Shown: one piece after another, positions 1 to 9,109 of the stretch | Numbering within the stretch: position 1 is the stretch's first letter | How the letters are laid out: each line of letters opens with the position of its first letter | Assembly: GCA_016866775.1 (NCBI GenBank) | Contig: VGLJ01000018.1 | Location: 1-64,000 of the forward strand | DNA length: 64,000 nt | Direction: 5' to 3' | DNA from: Candidatus Rokuibacteriota bacterium | GTDB taxonomy: Bacteria > Methylomirabilota > Methylomirabilia > Rokubacteriales > CSP1-6 | Program-made: the position numbers and the translations under genes | Notes under the pieces: model-generated | The model's input: the letters and a program-made list of their open reading frames with translations, nothing else | Databases searched by the model: none | What the model was told of the DNA's origin: nothing

Positions 1-1848
1 CAGTTGCTTCACCTCGGCGCTCGGCCTCTTCTTCACCAGCCGGACGCCCGGTGTCGCGCCGCTCGCTGCACTCACGTCGGCCGTCGATCGAGCGGCAGGT
101 GCGTCCCTGCGCGGGGCGCCGGGGGCCGCGGGCGGCGGCGCGGGCGGGTCCTGTCGCCGCTCACGGCGCCACCCGCCCGCGTCCGCGGCGCCGCCGCGCG
201 CCCCCGCCGTCTCACGCGGCGGCCGATCTTCGGTTCGATCACGCACCGAGGTCGGATCCGCGATGGCCGCCAGGTAGTCGTCGTAGCCGCCCAGGTAATC
301 CGTCAGCGTGCCGCGATCCACGTGGACGACTCGCGTCGCGATCCGGTTGATGAAGTAGCGGTCGTGAGAGATGAACACGATCGTCGCCGGGAACGCGGCG
401 AGCGCCTCCTCCAGGACTTCCCGCGACGCCAGATCCAGATGGTTCGTCGGTTCATCCAGACACAGCAGGGCCGCCGGGCGGACCAGCATCTTCGCCAGCG
501 CGACTCTCGCCTTCTCGCCGCCGGACAACACGCTGATCTTCTTTTCCACCGCGTCACCCGAGAACAGGAACGCGCCGAGAATCGTGCGCAGGCGCGTGTG
601 ACCGAGATCGGGCGCGACGCCTTCGAGCTCTTCGAGCATCGTGCGTGTCGGATCCAGCGCATCCAGCTGGTGCTGCGCGTAGTAGTGGACGTGCACGTGC
701 GTGCCGAGAATCCGATCGCCCGCGTCCGGGGCGAGCGCGCCGGCGAGCATCTTCAGCAGCGTCGACTTGCCGGCGCCGTTGACGCCGACCAGCGCCACCT
801 TCTCACCGCGCCCCACCTCGAAGTCGGCACCCCGGTAGACGACGTTGTCGCCGTACGCCTTGCGGATCCCGCGCAGCGTCGCGACCCGGCGCCCCGTCCG
901 CGGCGGCTGCGGGAACACGAGCCGGATGTGCCGCGCGTCGCGGCCGACGTCGATCCGCTCGATGCGGTCGAGCATCTTGATGCGGCTCTGGACCTGGCGC
1001 GCCTTCGTCGCCTTGTACCGGAAGCGCTCGATGAAGCGCTCGATCTCGGCGATGCGCTTCGCCTGGTTGCGCGCCTGCGCCTCGAGCAGCTCGCGCCGCG
1101 CTTCGCGCTCCACCAGGTAGTCGTCGTAGTCGCCCGGATAGACGGTGAGCCCGGCCGTGCCGAGCTCCGCGATCGACGTCACCATCCGGTTGAGGAAGTA
1201 GCGGTCGTGCGAGACGACGACCACCGTGCCGTCGTAGTCCGCGAGGAACGACTCGAGCCAGCCGAGCGATTCCAGGTCGAGGTGGTTCGTGGGCTCGTCG
1301 AGCAGCAACAGCGACGGCCGGAGCAACAGCAGACGCGCGAGCGCGGCGCGCATCCGCCAGCCGCCGGAAAACTCCGTCACGGGGCGATGGACGTCGTCCG
1401 GCCGGAAGCCGAGGCCGCCGAGAATCGTCTTCGCCTCGGTCTCGAGGCGATAGCCGCCCAGCGCCTCGAAGCGATGCTGGAGATCACCGTATCGCGCGGT
1501 GAGCGCGTCGTGATCGGGGGGCGCGGTCGCGAGCGCCGCCGCGACGGTCTCCATCTCGCGCTCGAGCTGCCACACCTCGTCGAAGCCGCTCAGCGCTTCG
1601 GCGAGCACGGACAGGTCGCCCGAGACCGTCACTTCCTGCGGGAGATACCCGACGGTCGTGCTGCGCGCCCGGCTCACGCGGCCTTCGTCGGGCTCTTCGG
1701 CGCCGGCGAGGATGCGGCAGAGCGTCGTCTTGCCGGCGCCGTTCGGGCCGACGAGGCCGATGCGCTCGCCGCCCGCGATCGTCCACGTCAGGTCACGGAA
1801 GAGGTCCTGGCCCCCGTAGCCTTTGCCGATGCTTTCGAGCTGGATCAC
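1..1848 (-). CDS. ABC-F family ATP-binding protein (Uup/YheS-like), 3' end beyond window
   Basis: Duplicated ABC ATPase without membrane segments, the hallmark of ABC-F proteins, which act on ribosomes rather than in transport. The frame opens with GTG at 1848 and stays open for 616 codons to the window edge, so the C-terminus is cut off. The first Walker A (GPNGAGKTT) is near residue 36; a helical linker follows the first DEPTNHLDLES Walker B, and a second nucleotide-binding domain has a Walker A near residue 350 and DEPTNHLDL. The last ~80 visible residues are Pro/Ala/Arg-rich and then basic, as in the C-terminal extensions of Uup-type members. Known for the family: resolving stalled ribosomes or antibiotic protection. 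Inferred: general housekeeping ABC-F; the subfamily cannot be fixed. Confidence 0.93.
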   Translation of the reverse strand, partial: MIQLESIGKGYGGQDLFRDLTWTIAGGERIGLVGPNGAGKTTLCRILAGAEEPDEGRVSRARSTTVGYLPQEVTVSGDLSVLAEALSGFDEVWQLEREMETVAAALATAPPDHDALTARYGDLQHRFEALGGYRLETEAKTILGGLGFRPDDVHRPVTEFSGGWRMRAALARLLLLRPSLLLLDEPTNHLDLESLGWLESFLADYDGTVVVVSHDRYFLNRMVTSIAELGTAGLTVYPGDYDDYLVEREARRELLEAQARNQAKRIAEIERFIERFRYKATKARQVQSRIKMLDRIERIDVGRDARHIRLVFPQPPRTGRRVATLRGIRKAYGDNVVYRGADFEVGRGEKVALVGVNGAGKSTLLKMLAGALAPDAGDRILGTHVHVHYYAQHQLDALDPTRTMLEELEGVAPDLGHTRLRTILGAFLFSGDAVEKKISVLSGGEKARVALAKMLVRPAALLCLDEPTNHLDLASREVLEEALAAFPATIVFISHDRYFINRIATRVVHVDRGTLTDYLGGYDDYLAAIADPTSVRDRTEDRPPRETAGARGGAADAGGWRRERRQDPPAPPPAAPGAPRRDAPAARSTADVSAASGATPGVRLVKKRPSAEVKQL

Positions 1849-1858
1849 TCTCCGCCGA

Positions 1859-2254
1859 CTATCCCATTCCCTGCACGCGCTCGGGGAGGACTTTCACGAT
1901 CATCCGCCGCTCGCCGGGCTTCCGGCCCGGGTACTGGTCCTTGCCGAGATACTTCTTCGCCATCTTGTCGATGTGCGGGTCGGCGCCCTGCTCGGTGACC
2001 TCGGCGACCCGGCCCTTCACCTGGACGTAGCGATACGGGTTGTCGGGATCGGACGCCGCGAGCGTGATCGTCGGGTTCCGCGCGAGGTTCGCGTCCTTCA
2101 CGCGGCCGCGCGCGGTGTTGAAGACGACGTGCGTGCCGTCGAACTCGCACCACACCGGTGTGACCTGCGGCGCCCCGTCCTTGCCGACGGTCGCCACGTA
2201 ACAGAACGTCTTCTTGTCGAAGATGTCGCGGTACTTCTGCAGGGTCGCGTCCAT
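1859..2254 (-). CDS. PPOX-class, probable F420- or FMN-dependent oxidoreductase
   Basis: 131-residue split-barrel protein of the pyridoxamine 5'-phosphate oxidase superfamily. Visible family features are the N-terminal TFCYVATVGKDGAPQVTPVW strand pair, the FNTARGRVKDANLARNP segment that binds the flavin or deazaflavin phosphate, and VQVKGRVAEV in the next strands. Its length is normal for the small single-domain class. Known for the family: FMN- or F420-dependent reduction of small molecules; the substrate cannot be read from sequence. It lies directly downstream of the AhpD-like selenoprotein (3-bp gap), so the two redox proteins are probably co-transcribed. The ATG at 2254 is the obvious start. 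Confidence 0.9.
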   Translation of the reverse strand: MDATLQKYRDIFDKKTFCYVATVGKDGAPQVTPVWCEFDGTHVVFNTARGRVKDANLARNPTITLAASDPDNPYRYVQVKGRVAEVTEQGADPHIDKMAKKYLGKDQYPGRKPGERRMIVKVLPERVQGMG

Positions 2255-2257
2255 GGA

Positions 2258-2602
2258 CTACGTGCTCCCTCCGCGGAGCTGCTCGATGACCGAAAACGCG
2301 TGCCGCACCGATTTCACCGCCAGCGTGCCGCCCATCAGCACGCCGATGTCCAGGGTCTCGTTGATCTCGTCGTCCGTCGCCCCGAGGTTGAGGACCTCCT
2401 CAACGCGGTGGTCCACTCAGTCGAAGCAGTTCTGCGAGACGGCGACCGCCAGCGCGGTCAGCTCCTTGTGCTTCTTCGACAGCGCGCCGTCGGCGAAGAC
2501 ACGCTTGCCGAGCTCGCCGTACGCCGCGTAGACCTTCATGGACGACTTGGCCATGAGGCCGTTCAGCCGCTTCTTCTCCGTGTTGCGCTCGTGGATGTGC
2601 AT
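2258..2602 (-). CDS. AhpD-like carboxymuconolactone decarboxylase family selenoprotein (Sec62)
   Basis: The frame from ATG 2602 meets a TGA at 2419-2417, then continues in the same frame to TAG at 2258, giving 114 residues, the normal length of a single CMD/AhpD domain. Read with selenocysteine, the active site is C59-F-D-U62-V-D-H65, matching the AhpD C-x-x-C-x-x-H motif with the resolving Cys replaced by Sec. The sequence after the UGA is typical CMD (VEEVLNLGATDDEINETL, then a GVLMGGTLAV helix). A SECIS-like hairpin starts 13 nt after the UGA. Known family role: peroxide or thiol redox chemistry, often with peroxiredoxin partners; AhpD-like selenoproteins have been reported from environmental sequence data. 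A pseudogene is the alternative, but the UGA position and hairpin argue against it. Confidence 0.9.
2387..2404 (-). promoter_or_regulatory. bacterial SECIS hairpin for AhpD-like selenoprotein
   Basis: Immediately 3' of the in-frame UGA, GTTGAGG (+13 to +19) pairs perfectly with CCTCAAC (+24 to +30) around an AGGT loop (+20 to +23). The short stem, apical G-G-U and distance from the UGA fit bacterial SECIS elements recognised by SelB, such as E. coli fdhF, whose loop also contains AGGU. The hairpin lies within the coding region. Confidence 0.85.
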
Positions 2603-2612
2603 CGGTGTCCTC

Positions 2613-3113
2613 CTAACCCTTCGAGGTCATCTCGTTCGCGCGTGATTCCGCCAGCGCGCGGAGCGCGAACAGCAGGCGCACGACACACTGCTGGACCAGC
2701 ACCGCGTCCTGCGTGAACGGATCCGAGAGCCACTGCGTCTTGGTGTCGCCCTTCTCGGCGGCGAAGCCGAGCGTCGGCGACAGCGCCTGCAGCCTCAGGA
2801 GCAGGTCGTCCGGCGGAAGCCCCGACGCGCGCAGCCGCGCGACGACCGCGGCGCGCACCGCCGCGTTCCAGATGCCCGTCAGGCCCTCGACGAGCGCCTG
2901 GTAGCACGTGAGGTCCGGCTTCGCCTGGAACTGCTGGAGCACGAGCGGGACCAGCGCGCTGACCGTCGGGTCGCCTTCGTCGTCGACGCCGAAGAGGGGA
3001 CCGATCACCGGATCCTTCTGCGGCTCGCGCAGGCGCTCCACGATCGCGAGCGCCTCGGACGCCGGAAGGGCCGGGAGCTGGGCCAGTCGCTCGAGCAGCG
3101 GAACATCAGGCAC
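2613..3113 (-). CDS. hypothetical protein, 166 aa
   Basis: No family recognised. The product is a mostly helical soluble protein without signal peptide or clear membrane segment. It contains two Cys residues (DLTCYQALVEG and VQQCVVRLL) but no metal-binding cluster. GTG at 3113 is chosen because GGGAGGA lies just upstream and overlaps the end of the MFS gene, whose stop is at 3117-3119. The next gene downstream is the AhpD-like selenoprotein, 10 bp away, so an MFS-hypothetical-AhpD-PPOX operon is likely. Codon usage resembles the neighbours. Confidence 0.75.
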   Translation of the reverse strand: MPDVPLLERLAQLPALPASEALAIVERLREPQKDPVIGPLFGVDDEGDPTVSALVPLVLQQFQAKPDLTCYQALVEGLTGIWNAAVRAAVVARLRASGLPPDDLLLRLQALSPTLGFAAEKGDTKTQWLSDPFTQDAVLVQQCVVRLLFALRALAESRANEMTSKG

Positions 3114-3116
3114 GCT

Positions 3117-4526
3117 TCATCCTCCCACGCGGGTCGGCTCGCTGCGAAGCTCCGGGCGCGCGAGGTCGCGCGCGCGGCCTGCCGGGACGAGGAACGCGGA
3201 CGCCAGCGCCGCGAGACAGATGATCAGCCCGACCACGAAGACCGAATGGAGCGCCCCCTCGAGCGGCACCCCGGCGTCGAGCCGCTGCGTCTTCACCGCG
3301 CCCATGACGGCGACGCCGACCGCGCCGCCGACGCTGCGGAAGAACTGCGTCAGCGACGTCGCGACGCCGAGATCGGCGCGCGACACCGCGCTCTGCACGC
3401 CGATCAGCATCGGGACCATGCTCAGCCCCATGCCCATCCCGCCGAGGAGCGCGTCGCGGATCGCCACGAGCGTCGTCAGGCCCGCGTCCCAGCGCGTCAG
3501 CAAGAGAAACGAGATCGTGAGCGACAGCATCCCGGCGGTGACCACGGGCCGGTAGCCGATCTTCAGCACGAGCCGCGCGCTCACGATCGACATCGTCACC
3601 CATCCGAGCACGAACGGCGTCAGCACGAGGCCCGCGCGCGTCGCGGAGGCGTTGGCGACGCCCTGCAGGAAGAGCGGCACGAACGACAGCGTGCCGAACA
3701 TCGCCATGCCGGAGAGGAAGCCGGTCGTGACCGCGGCACGCACCATGCGATTGCGGAAGAGCCGGAGCGGCACGATCGGCTCTTGCGCGCGGCGCTCCAC
3801 CTGGACGAAGGCGACGAGCGAGATCACGGCCGCGGCGATCGGCACGAGCGCGCCCGGCGTCGAAAACCGCTGCATGCCGCCCACGCTGACGCCGTAGAGG
3901 AGCGCGCTGATGCCGACGGTGAAGAACGCGAGCCCGCCGTAGTCGATCACCGGACGACGCTGCGACGGCGGCATTCCGCGCAGGGCGCCCGCGAGCAACG
4001 CGATGGCGACGAGGCCGAACGGCACGTTGATGTAGAAGACCCACCGCCACGAGATCTGGTCGGTGAGGAATCCGCCGAGCAGCGGGCCGACGAGTGACGC
4101 CAGGCCCCACACCCCGGAGATGTAGCCCTGCATCTTCGCGCGGCGTTCGAGGCCGAAGAGGTCGGCGACGATCGTCATGCCGATCGTCATGAGCGACCCC
4201 GCGCCGAGGCCCTGGAGCATCCGGAAGACGATCAGCTGCGTCATGTCCCGCGACACGCCCGAGAGCGCCGAGCCGACGAGAAAGATCGCGAGGCCGGTGA
4301 GGAACGTGGAGCGGCGGCCGAAGAGGTCCGAGAGCCGGCCCCAGAGCGGCATCGTGACCGTCGACGTGAGGATGAAGCCGGCGAAGACCCACGCGTAGAT
4401 CGCGAGCCCGCCGAGGCTCTTCACGATGATCGGCATCGCCGTCGCCACGACCGTGGACTCCATCGCGGCGAGGAAGACCGACAGCATCACGCCGAGGAGC
4501 GCGCGGCGCTTCAGGCGATCGTCCAT
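3117..4526 (-). CDS. MFS transporter, DHA2 (EmrB/QacA) drug:H+ antiporter family
   Basis: 469-residue integral membrane protein of the 14-TM drug exporter class. The N-terminus carries the family-specific LDxTVVxxAxP-type motif (here FLAAMESTVVATAMP), motif A between TM2 and TM3 (GRLSDLFGRR), and the antiporter motif C region (GVWGLASLVGPLLGGFL) in TM5. Known for the family: proton-driven efflux of hydrophobic compounds at the inner membrane; the substrate is unknown. ATG 4526 is preceded by the hairpin repeat at 4527-4560. Translation is probably coupled to the DUF971 gene upstream, separated only by that repeat. Confidence 0.93.
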   Translation of the reverse strand: MDDRLKRRALLGVMLSVFLAAMESTVVATAMPIIVKSLGGLAIYAWVFAGFILTSTVTMPLWGRLSDLFGRRSTFLTGLAIFLVGSALSGVSRDMTQLIVFRMLQGLGAGSLMTIGMTIVADLFGLERRAKMQGYISGVWGLASLVGPLLGGFLTDQISWRWVFYINVPFGLVAIALLAGALRGMPPSQRRPVIDYGGLAFFTVGISALLYGVSVGGMQRFSTPGALVPIAAAVISLVAFVQVERRAQEPIVPLRLFRNRMVRAAVTTGFLSGMAMFGTLSFVPLFLQGVANASATRAGLVLTPFVLGWVTMSIVSARLVLKIGYRPVVTAGMLSLTISFLLLTRWDAGLTTLVAIRDALLGGMGMGLSMVPMLIGVQSAVSRADLGVATSLTQFFRSVGGAVGVAVMGAVKTQRLDAGVPLEGALHSVFVVGLIICLAALASAFLVPAGRARDLARPELRSEPTRVGG

Positions 4527-4560
4527 CGGGGGGTTTGGGGTCCTCAGGTTCGGGGCCCCA
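4527..4560. repeat. dispersed hairpin element, family 2, copy 1
   Basis: GGGGTCC (4537-4543) pairs with GGGCCCC (4553-4559) through one G-U pair around a 9-nt loop, preceded by GGGTTTG. A near copy lies at 29811-29843 with the same flanking GGGTTTG and a 10-nt loop. Both fill short same-strand gaps between a stop codon and the next start. Function unknown; an attenuator, processing site or terminator is possible. Confidence 0.6.
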
Positions 4561-4563
4561 TGT

Positions 4564-4893
4564 TCAATGCCCGCCCATGCAGCCGGCGCAGCGACAGATG
4601 GCGCGAAGCTCCGGATAGGGATAGCGGCTGACGTGGCTGTCGGCCCACGTGACCTGCAGCGCCTCCGCCTCGCGCGCGACGTCCTTCGGCCACGCCGCGG
4701 CGGGAGCGACCTCCTCGGTCGTCGCGCAGAGGCCGCACGTGCAACTGCGCCGCAGGTGCTCGAACGGGTAGATCGATCCGTGCTGGTCGGCCCACGTCAC
4801 ACCGATCGCGTAGCGGCCGACCAGGTGAACGTCCGCGGGCACGTTCGGATCGGGCTGGCCGAGCAGTGGAATGCTGAGCTTCTTGATGGTCAC
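4564..4893 (-). CDS. DUF971 protein (gamma-butyrobetaine hydroxylase N-terminal-like domain)
   Basis: 109-residue single-domain protein. Two repeated motifs are visible: VTWADQHGSIYPFEHLR followed by CTCGLC, and VTWADSHVSRYPYPELR followed by CRCAGC. The VxWxDxHxSxYP pattern with C-x-C-x2-C clusters is the DUF971 signature. Known: the same domain forms the N-terminus of gamma-butyrobetaine hydroxylases and sits next to Fe-S assembly or chaperone genes in many bacteria; the biochemical role is unclear, and iron-sulfur or zinc binding is likely. The GTG at 4893 overlaps the TGA of alkA (GTGA), implying translational coupling. Confidence 0.88.
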   Translation of the reverse strand: MTIKKLSIPLLGQPDPNVPADVHLVGRYAIGVTWADQHGSIYPFEHLRRSCTCGLCATTEEVAPAAAWPKDVAREAEALQVTWADSHVSRYPYPELRAICRCAGCMGGH

Positions 4894-5813
4894 GAGCCGC
4901 CTCCCGTGGAGGCGCCTGCGAGACGAAGGCCGGCGAGCAGGTAGTGGATCGCGAGGTTCTGATGCGGCCCCCACGCGTCGGCCGCCCGGCGCCGGATCGC
5001 ATCTTCCGTGTACGGCCGACGGCGCGGGTAAAAGCGGTCGAAGACCTTGCGCACGGCGAGATCGCCGGCCGGGCAGACTTCGCCACGACCGAGACACCGC
5101 GCGATGAACCATTCCGCAGTCCAGCGGCCGAGCCCGTGGAGCGCGGTGAGGGTTTCGATCACGGCCTCGCTCGGTGCCGCGGCGAGGCGCGCGGCGTCGA
5201 TCGTGCCGTCGGCGATGGCGCGCCCGACGCCGCGGACGTACTCCCCCTTGCGCGTCGAGAACTTCATCGCGCGATACGTGCGCACCGGCACCCGCGCGAG
5301 CACGGCCGCCTCGGGAAACGCGTACAGCGTCTCGCCGCGAAACGGCACCGCGGTGCCGAAGCGCCGCACGAGGCTCGCGCGGAGCGCGAACGCGAACGTG
5401 AGGTTGACCTGCTGCGCGGTGATCGCGCCGACCAGCATCTCGAGGGCGGTCGGGGTCAGCGTGGGCCGCAGACCATGGAGTGGTGTCACGAGCGGCGCGA
5501 GCGACGGATCCGCCTTCGCCATCCGGTAGAAGCCGGGCAGATCGAAGTCGAGGCCGAAGATCCGCCGCACCTCGGCGGTCGCGGCATCGCCGAGGCCGCT
5601 GGCCCGCTCGCCGGGTAGGTCGATCGTGAGGCACGGCTCGTCGACCGGCCCGCTCCAGCGCACCTCGTACGGCACCAGACGCCCGTCGGCGCGGAGCACG
5701 CGGCGGAAGCTCGTGTCGGTGACGCGATTCGCCGGGTCCTCTCCCCAGATCCGGTAGCGCGCGAGCGTCGCGCCGGGATCGAGCGGACCGTCGACGGGGA
5801 GAACGACTTTCAT
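4890..5813 (-). CDS. alkA: DNA-3-methyladenine glycosylase II-like (AlkA family)
   Basis: 307-residue HhH-GPD DNA glycosylase that excises alkylated bases in base-excision repair. The helix-hairpin-helix LHGLGRWTA (about residues 225-233) is followed by AEWFIARCLGRGEVCPAGD, whose Asp251 occupies the position of the catalytic aspartate of AlkA. There is no C-terminal Fe-S Cys cluster, consistent with AlkA rather than EndoIII. The N-terminal ~100 residues resemble the AlkA TBP-like domain. ATG 5813 gives a normal-length protein. The downstream gene overlaps by 4 bp. Confidence 0.9.
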   Translation of the reverse strand: MKVVLPVDGPLDPGATLARYRIWGEDPANRVTDTSFRRVLRADGRLVPYEVRWSGPVDEPCLTIDLPGERASGLGDAATAEVRRIFGLDFDLPGFYRMAKADPSLAPLVTPLHGLRPTLTPTALEMLVGAITAQQVNLTFAFALRASLVRRFGTAVPFRGETLYAFPEAAVLARVPVRTYRAMKFSTRKGEYVRGVGRAIADGTIDAARLAAAPSEAVIETLTALHGLGRWTAEWFIARCLGRGEVCPAGDLAVRKVFDRFYPRRRPYTEDAIRRRAADAWGPHQNLAIHYLLAGLRLAGASTGGGS

Positions 5814-5825
5814 GGCGGGAGATTA

Positions 5826-5886
5826 CGCGGGTGTGGAGTGTATCACCCGCGTGGGGGGCTTGGGGGGCCGCTGCAGGCGGCCCCCC
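5826..5886. terminator. paired GC hairpins between alkA and the isocitrate lyase-family gene
   Basis: Two hairpins lie in the 82-bp gap. CGCGGGTG (5826-5833) pairs with CACCCGCG (5844-5851), and GGGGGGCCGC (5862-5871) pairs with GCGGCCCCCC (5877-5886) around a 5-nt loop. They follow the stop of the isocitrate lyase-family gene on the minus strand. No T tract is present, so termination is inferred from position and stability only. Confidence 0.45.
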
Positions 5887-5895
5887 CCGCGTCGA

Positions 5896-6867
5896 TCAAA
5901 TCAGACGGTGGTCGTCGAAGCCGTGCGACCCCCGGATGCGGTCCTCGCTGCCGGGGATGAACCGCCGCTCGAGCTCCTGGAAGTGCGCCACGCGCGCCAT
6001 CACGTGGTGGCTCTCCGTCGGATGGCCCGCCTTCGTCTTCTCGAGCATCCACTGCGCCTGCTCCTGGTTCTTCACCAGGTCCTCGAGCGCGTTCCACGCG
6101 GCATGGGTGCCGGCGTGCAGAGCGTAGAGCGTGATGAAGATGAACTTGTAGCCCAGCTCGCCGAGCTCGCGGAACAGCAGCGGGCTCGGATCGGCGTGCC
6201 ACTTGAAGGACGACGAGTAGTTGAACGCGAGCGGCAGGTTCGGATGCGTCTTCCGCATCGCCCTGGCGAACTCGATCGCCGGCTCGCGCGACGAATTGGA
6301 CAGCTCCGCCCACACGAGGTCGACGCCGGCGTCCGCGTAGGCGCGCCCGCGCCAGATCGCCTCTTCCATGCTGCCGCCGACGGCGCCGTACGCGTCGGTG
6401 CGCGCGATGAGCACGAAGTCCGGGTTCAGCCGGTTGCGCGTCTCGACCGCGGCCCGGTACTTCCCGATCGCTTCCTCGCGGCTGACGATCGTCTTGCCCG
6501 CGATGTGTCCGCAGCGCTTCGGGAAGACCTGGTCCTCCAGGTGAATGCCCGCGACGCCGGTCTTCACGTATTCCTGGACGGTGCGCATCGTCGTCAGCGC
6601 GTTCCCGTAGCCGTCGTCGGCGTCCGCGATCACCGGGATGTCGACCGCGCCGGCGACCATGGAGGCGATGCGCGTCACCTCGGTCTGCGTGAGGAAGCCC
6701 ATGTCGGGCCAGCCGTTGGCGAGCGCCATCGAGTAGCCGGACAGGTAGATCGACTTCATGCCGACGCGCTCGGCGATCTGCGCGTCGAGCGGCGAGTAGA
6801 CGCCGCCCGTGAAGAGGTACTCCTCGTCGGTCAGCAGCGCGCGGAACTTCCGGCCCATGTTCGCCAC
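5896..6867 (-). CDS. isocitrate lyase/PEP mutase superfamily protein
   Basis: TIM-barrel lyase, 323 residues from the GTG start. The metal-binding ADADDGYGN segment and the catalytic loop PKRCGH (about residues 116-121), the counterpart of KKCGH in isocitrate and methylisocitrate lyases, are both present. Known chemistry in the superfamily is cleavage or formation of C-C or P-C bonds next to a carboxylate; the KRCGH loop favours a lyase of isocitrate or 2-methylisocitrate type, but the short length leaves the substrate open. GTG 6867 is preferred over ATG 6858 because GAGGAG lies 6 nt before it. The neighbouring zinc-ribbon gene and sigma-54 activator suggest a regulated catabolic unit. Confidence 0.85.
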   Translation of the reverse strand: MANMGRKFRALLTDEEYLFTGGVYSPLDAQIAERVGMKSIYLSGYSMALANGWPDMGFLTQTEVTRIASMVAGAVDIPVIADADDGYGNALTTMRTVQEYVKTGVAGIHLEDQVFPKRCGHIAGKTIVSREEAIGKYRAAVETRNRLNPDFVLIARTDAYGAVGGSMEEAIWRGRAYADAGVDLVWAELSNSSREPAIEFARAMRKTHPNLPLAFNYSSSFKWHADPSPLLFRELGELGYKFIFITLYALHAGTHAAWNALEDLVKNQEQAQWMLEKTKAGHPTESHHVMARVAHFQELERRFIPGSEDRIRGSHGFDDHRLI

Positions 6868-6994
6868 GCGGGTCTCCTCACGCGGCGCGTCCGAGGGACG
6901 CGACGCACTCGTTGTAACTATTGTTCCTAAACGATTCGAGGGGCATGTCGCACGGGCATGCACCGTTCATGGATCGCTCCTTGACGGCCGAGGA

Positions 6995-7183
6995 CTACTG
7001 GAGGTCGAACGCGCCGGCGGGCTGGACCATCCCCGCGCCGAGCAGGGACCGGGCGCAGCTCCGGCAATACGTGACCGACTCGAGCGGCACGGCGCAGGAG
7101 GGGCAGCACGCCGCGCCGCAGTCGATGCATCCGAGCTCATACGCCGCAGCGCCGGAATCGTGAGCACACCCGCAATTCGCCAT
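6995..7183 (-). CDS. 62-aa zinc-ribbon miniprotein
   Basis: Eight cysteines in 62 residues (CGC near the N-terminus, CIDCGAACCPSC, then CRSC) suggest one or two zinc knuckles resembling B-box or DUF2180-type mini zinc fingers. The frame has a strong Shine-Dalgarno (GGAGGGAG) 3 nt before ATG 7183. No catalytic domain is visible. It lies 128 bp upstream of the isocitrate lyase-family gene on the same strand and downstream of a complex intergenic region. Function unknown; a metal-binding accessory or regulatory protein is the plain inference. Confidence 0.7.
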   Translation of the reverse strand: MANCGCAHDSGAAAYELGCIDCGAACCPSCAVPLESVTYCRSCARSLLGAGMVQPAGAFDLQ

Positions 7184-7227
7184 GACTCCCTCCGGGGGGC
7201 CGGTGGCCCCTTGTGAGACAGTCTCTC

Positions 7228-7243
7228 TACAAGACCCGTTCCA
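7228..7243 (-). promoter_or_regulatory. candidate sigma-54 (-24/-12) promoter
   Basis: On the minus strand TGGAACG-N4-TTGTA matches the TGGCACG-N4-TTGCA sigma-54 consensus at most positions, keeping the -24 GG but with GT in place of the -12 GC. It lies about 45 bp upstream of the zinc-ribbon start and about 145 bp downstream of a cluster of palindromic sites, the usual spacing for an enhancer-dependent promoter. The imperfect -12 element makes this tentative. Confidence 0.35.
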
Positions 7244-7267
7244 GCGTGTTTCCAGGATAGCTACTCA

Positions 7268-7312
7268 ATATTTCCAAATACTTAGGAAATATATGTGTCG
7301 ATATAGACACAT
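7268..7312. promoter_or_regulatory. two adjacent inverted repeats in an AT-rich island, possible operators and sigma-70 promoter
   Basis: ATATTTCC (7268-7275) is inverted as GGAAATAT (7285-7292), and ATGTGTC (7293-7299) as GACACAT (7306-7312). On the minus strand TTGATG (7315-7310) and TATATT (7293-7288), 16 bp apart, could form a sigma-70 promoter whose spacer is the second palindrome. The island is far more AT-rich than its surroundings. Operator or bending function is inferred. Confidence 0.5.
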
Positions 7313-7401
7313 CAATCAGCGTCTTACTGCGGGAGAGAATCGACATAACCATCTGAATTATCGCTGCAAAGTATAGATATTCGCTGCGAGTCGAGACCAA
7401 C

Positions 7402-8769
<1,368 letters not shown>

Positions 8770-8788
8770 GGAGGTCAGCCTACCACGC

Positions 8789-8810
8789 CATGAGTCGCGA
8801 GCGACTCATG
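8789..8810. promoter_or_regulatory. perfect palindrome upstream of the sigma-54 activator gene
   Basis: CATGAGTCGC and its exact complement GCGACTCATG are separated by GA, 20-41 bp before the GTG start. Ten-base-pair arms with 2-bp spacing are typical of a dimer operator, here probably autoregulatory. An RNA hairpin is less likely because the loop would be too small without melting part of the stem. Confidence 0.5.
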
Positions 8811-9109
8811 AGCCGGGGCTCGGGGGCTCTGCTCAATCTGATCGCGGCACGATGCTGTGGGCCTGACTCCCGATACGGCCCCTCGCTTCCACCTACCCTC
8901 CTTTCGCGCGCGTGATTGCGCCTCAAAAGCGAAAGGGCCACGCTCGTGGCGTTGGCCCTTTCTCGTGAATCTCGGGAGCTTCGGGCGGCGGCCTATCAAA
9001 AGACCGCCGCCTTGATGTGGTCACCAGCAATCAAATCCGTTTCCCCTTCTTGGGCACCCGGTTGCTTTTCTGGTCATCGGTCCTTTCCTTGGCAAAGCCG
9101 GTCGCGGCG
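8811..9109. other. intergenic region with two hairpins downstream of dnaB
   Basis: No convincing gene. On the minus strand, after the dnaB stop, GGCGGCGG/CCGCCGCC arms (8984-8991 and 9004-9011) and a 10-bp hairpin GAAAGGGCCA/TGGCCCTTTC (8931-8940 and 8953-8962) occur; the latter is followed by GCTTTTGAG on the minus strand and is the better terminator candidate. A tiny frame with an upstream AAGGAAAGG encodes only 18 residues and is not annotated. Confidence 0.5.

Noticed and set aside
4-1998. Very long plus-strand reading frame opposite the ABC-F gene, and similar ones opposite dnaB, groEL, rpoD and others
   Set aside because: Arg/Ala/Pro-rich shadows of real genes caused by high GC; no domain pattern or ribosome-binding site.
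2417-2602. Reading the AhpD-like gene as a 61-residue truncated pseudogene
   Set aside because: The sequence after TGA is intact, in frame and domain-typical, the UGA is at the active-site Cys position and a SECIS hairpin follows.
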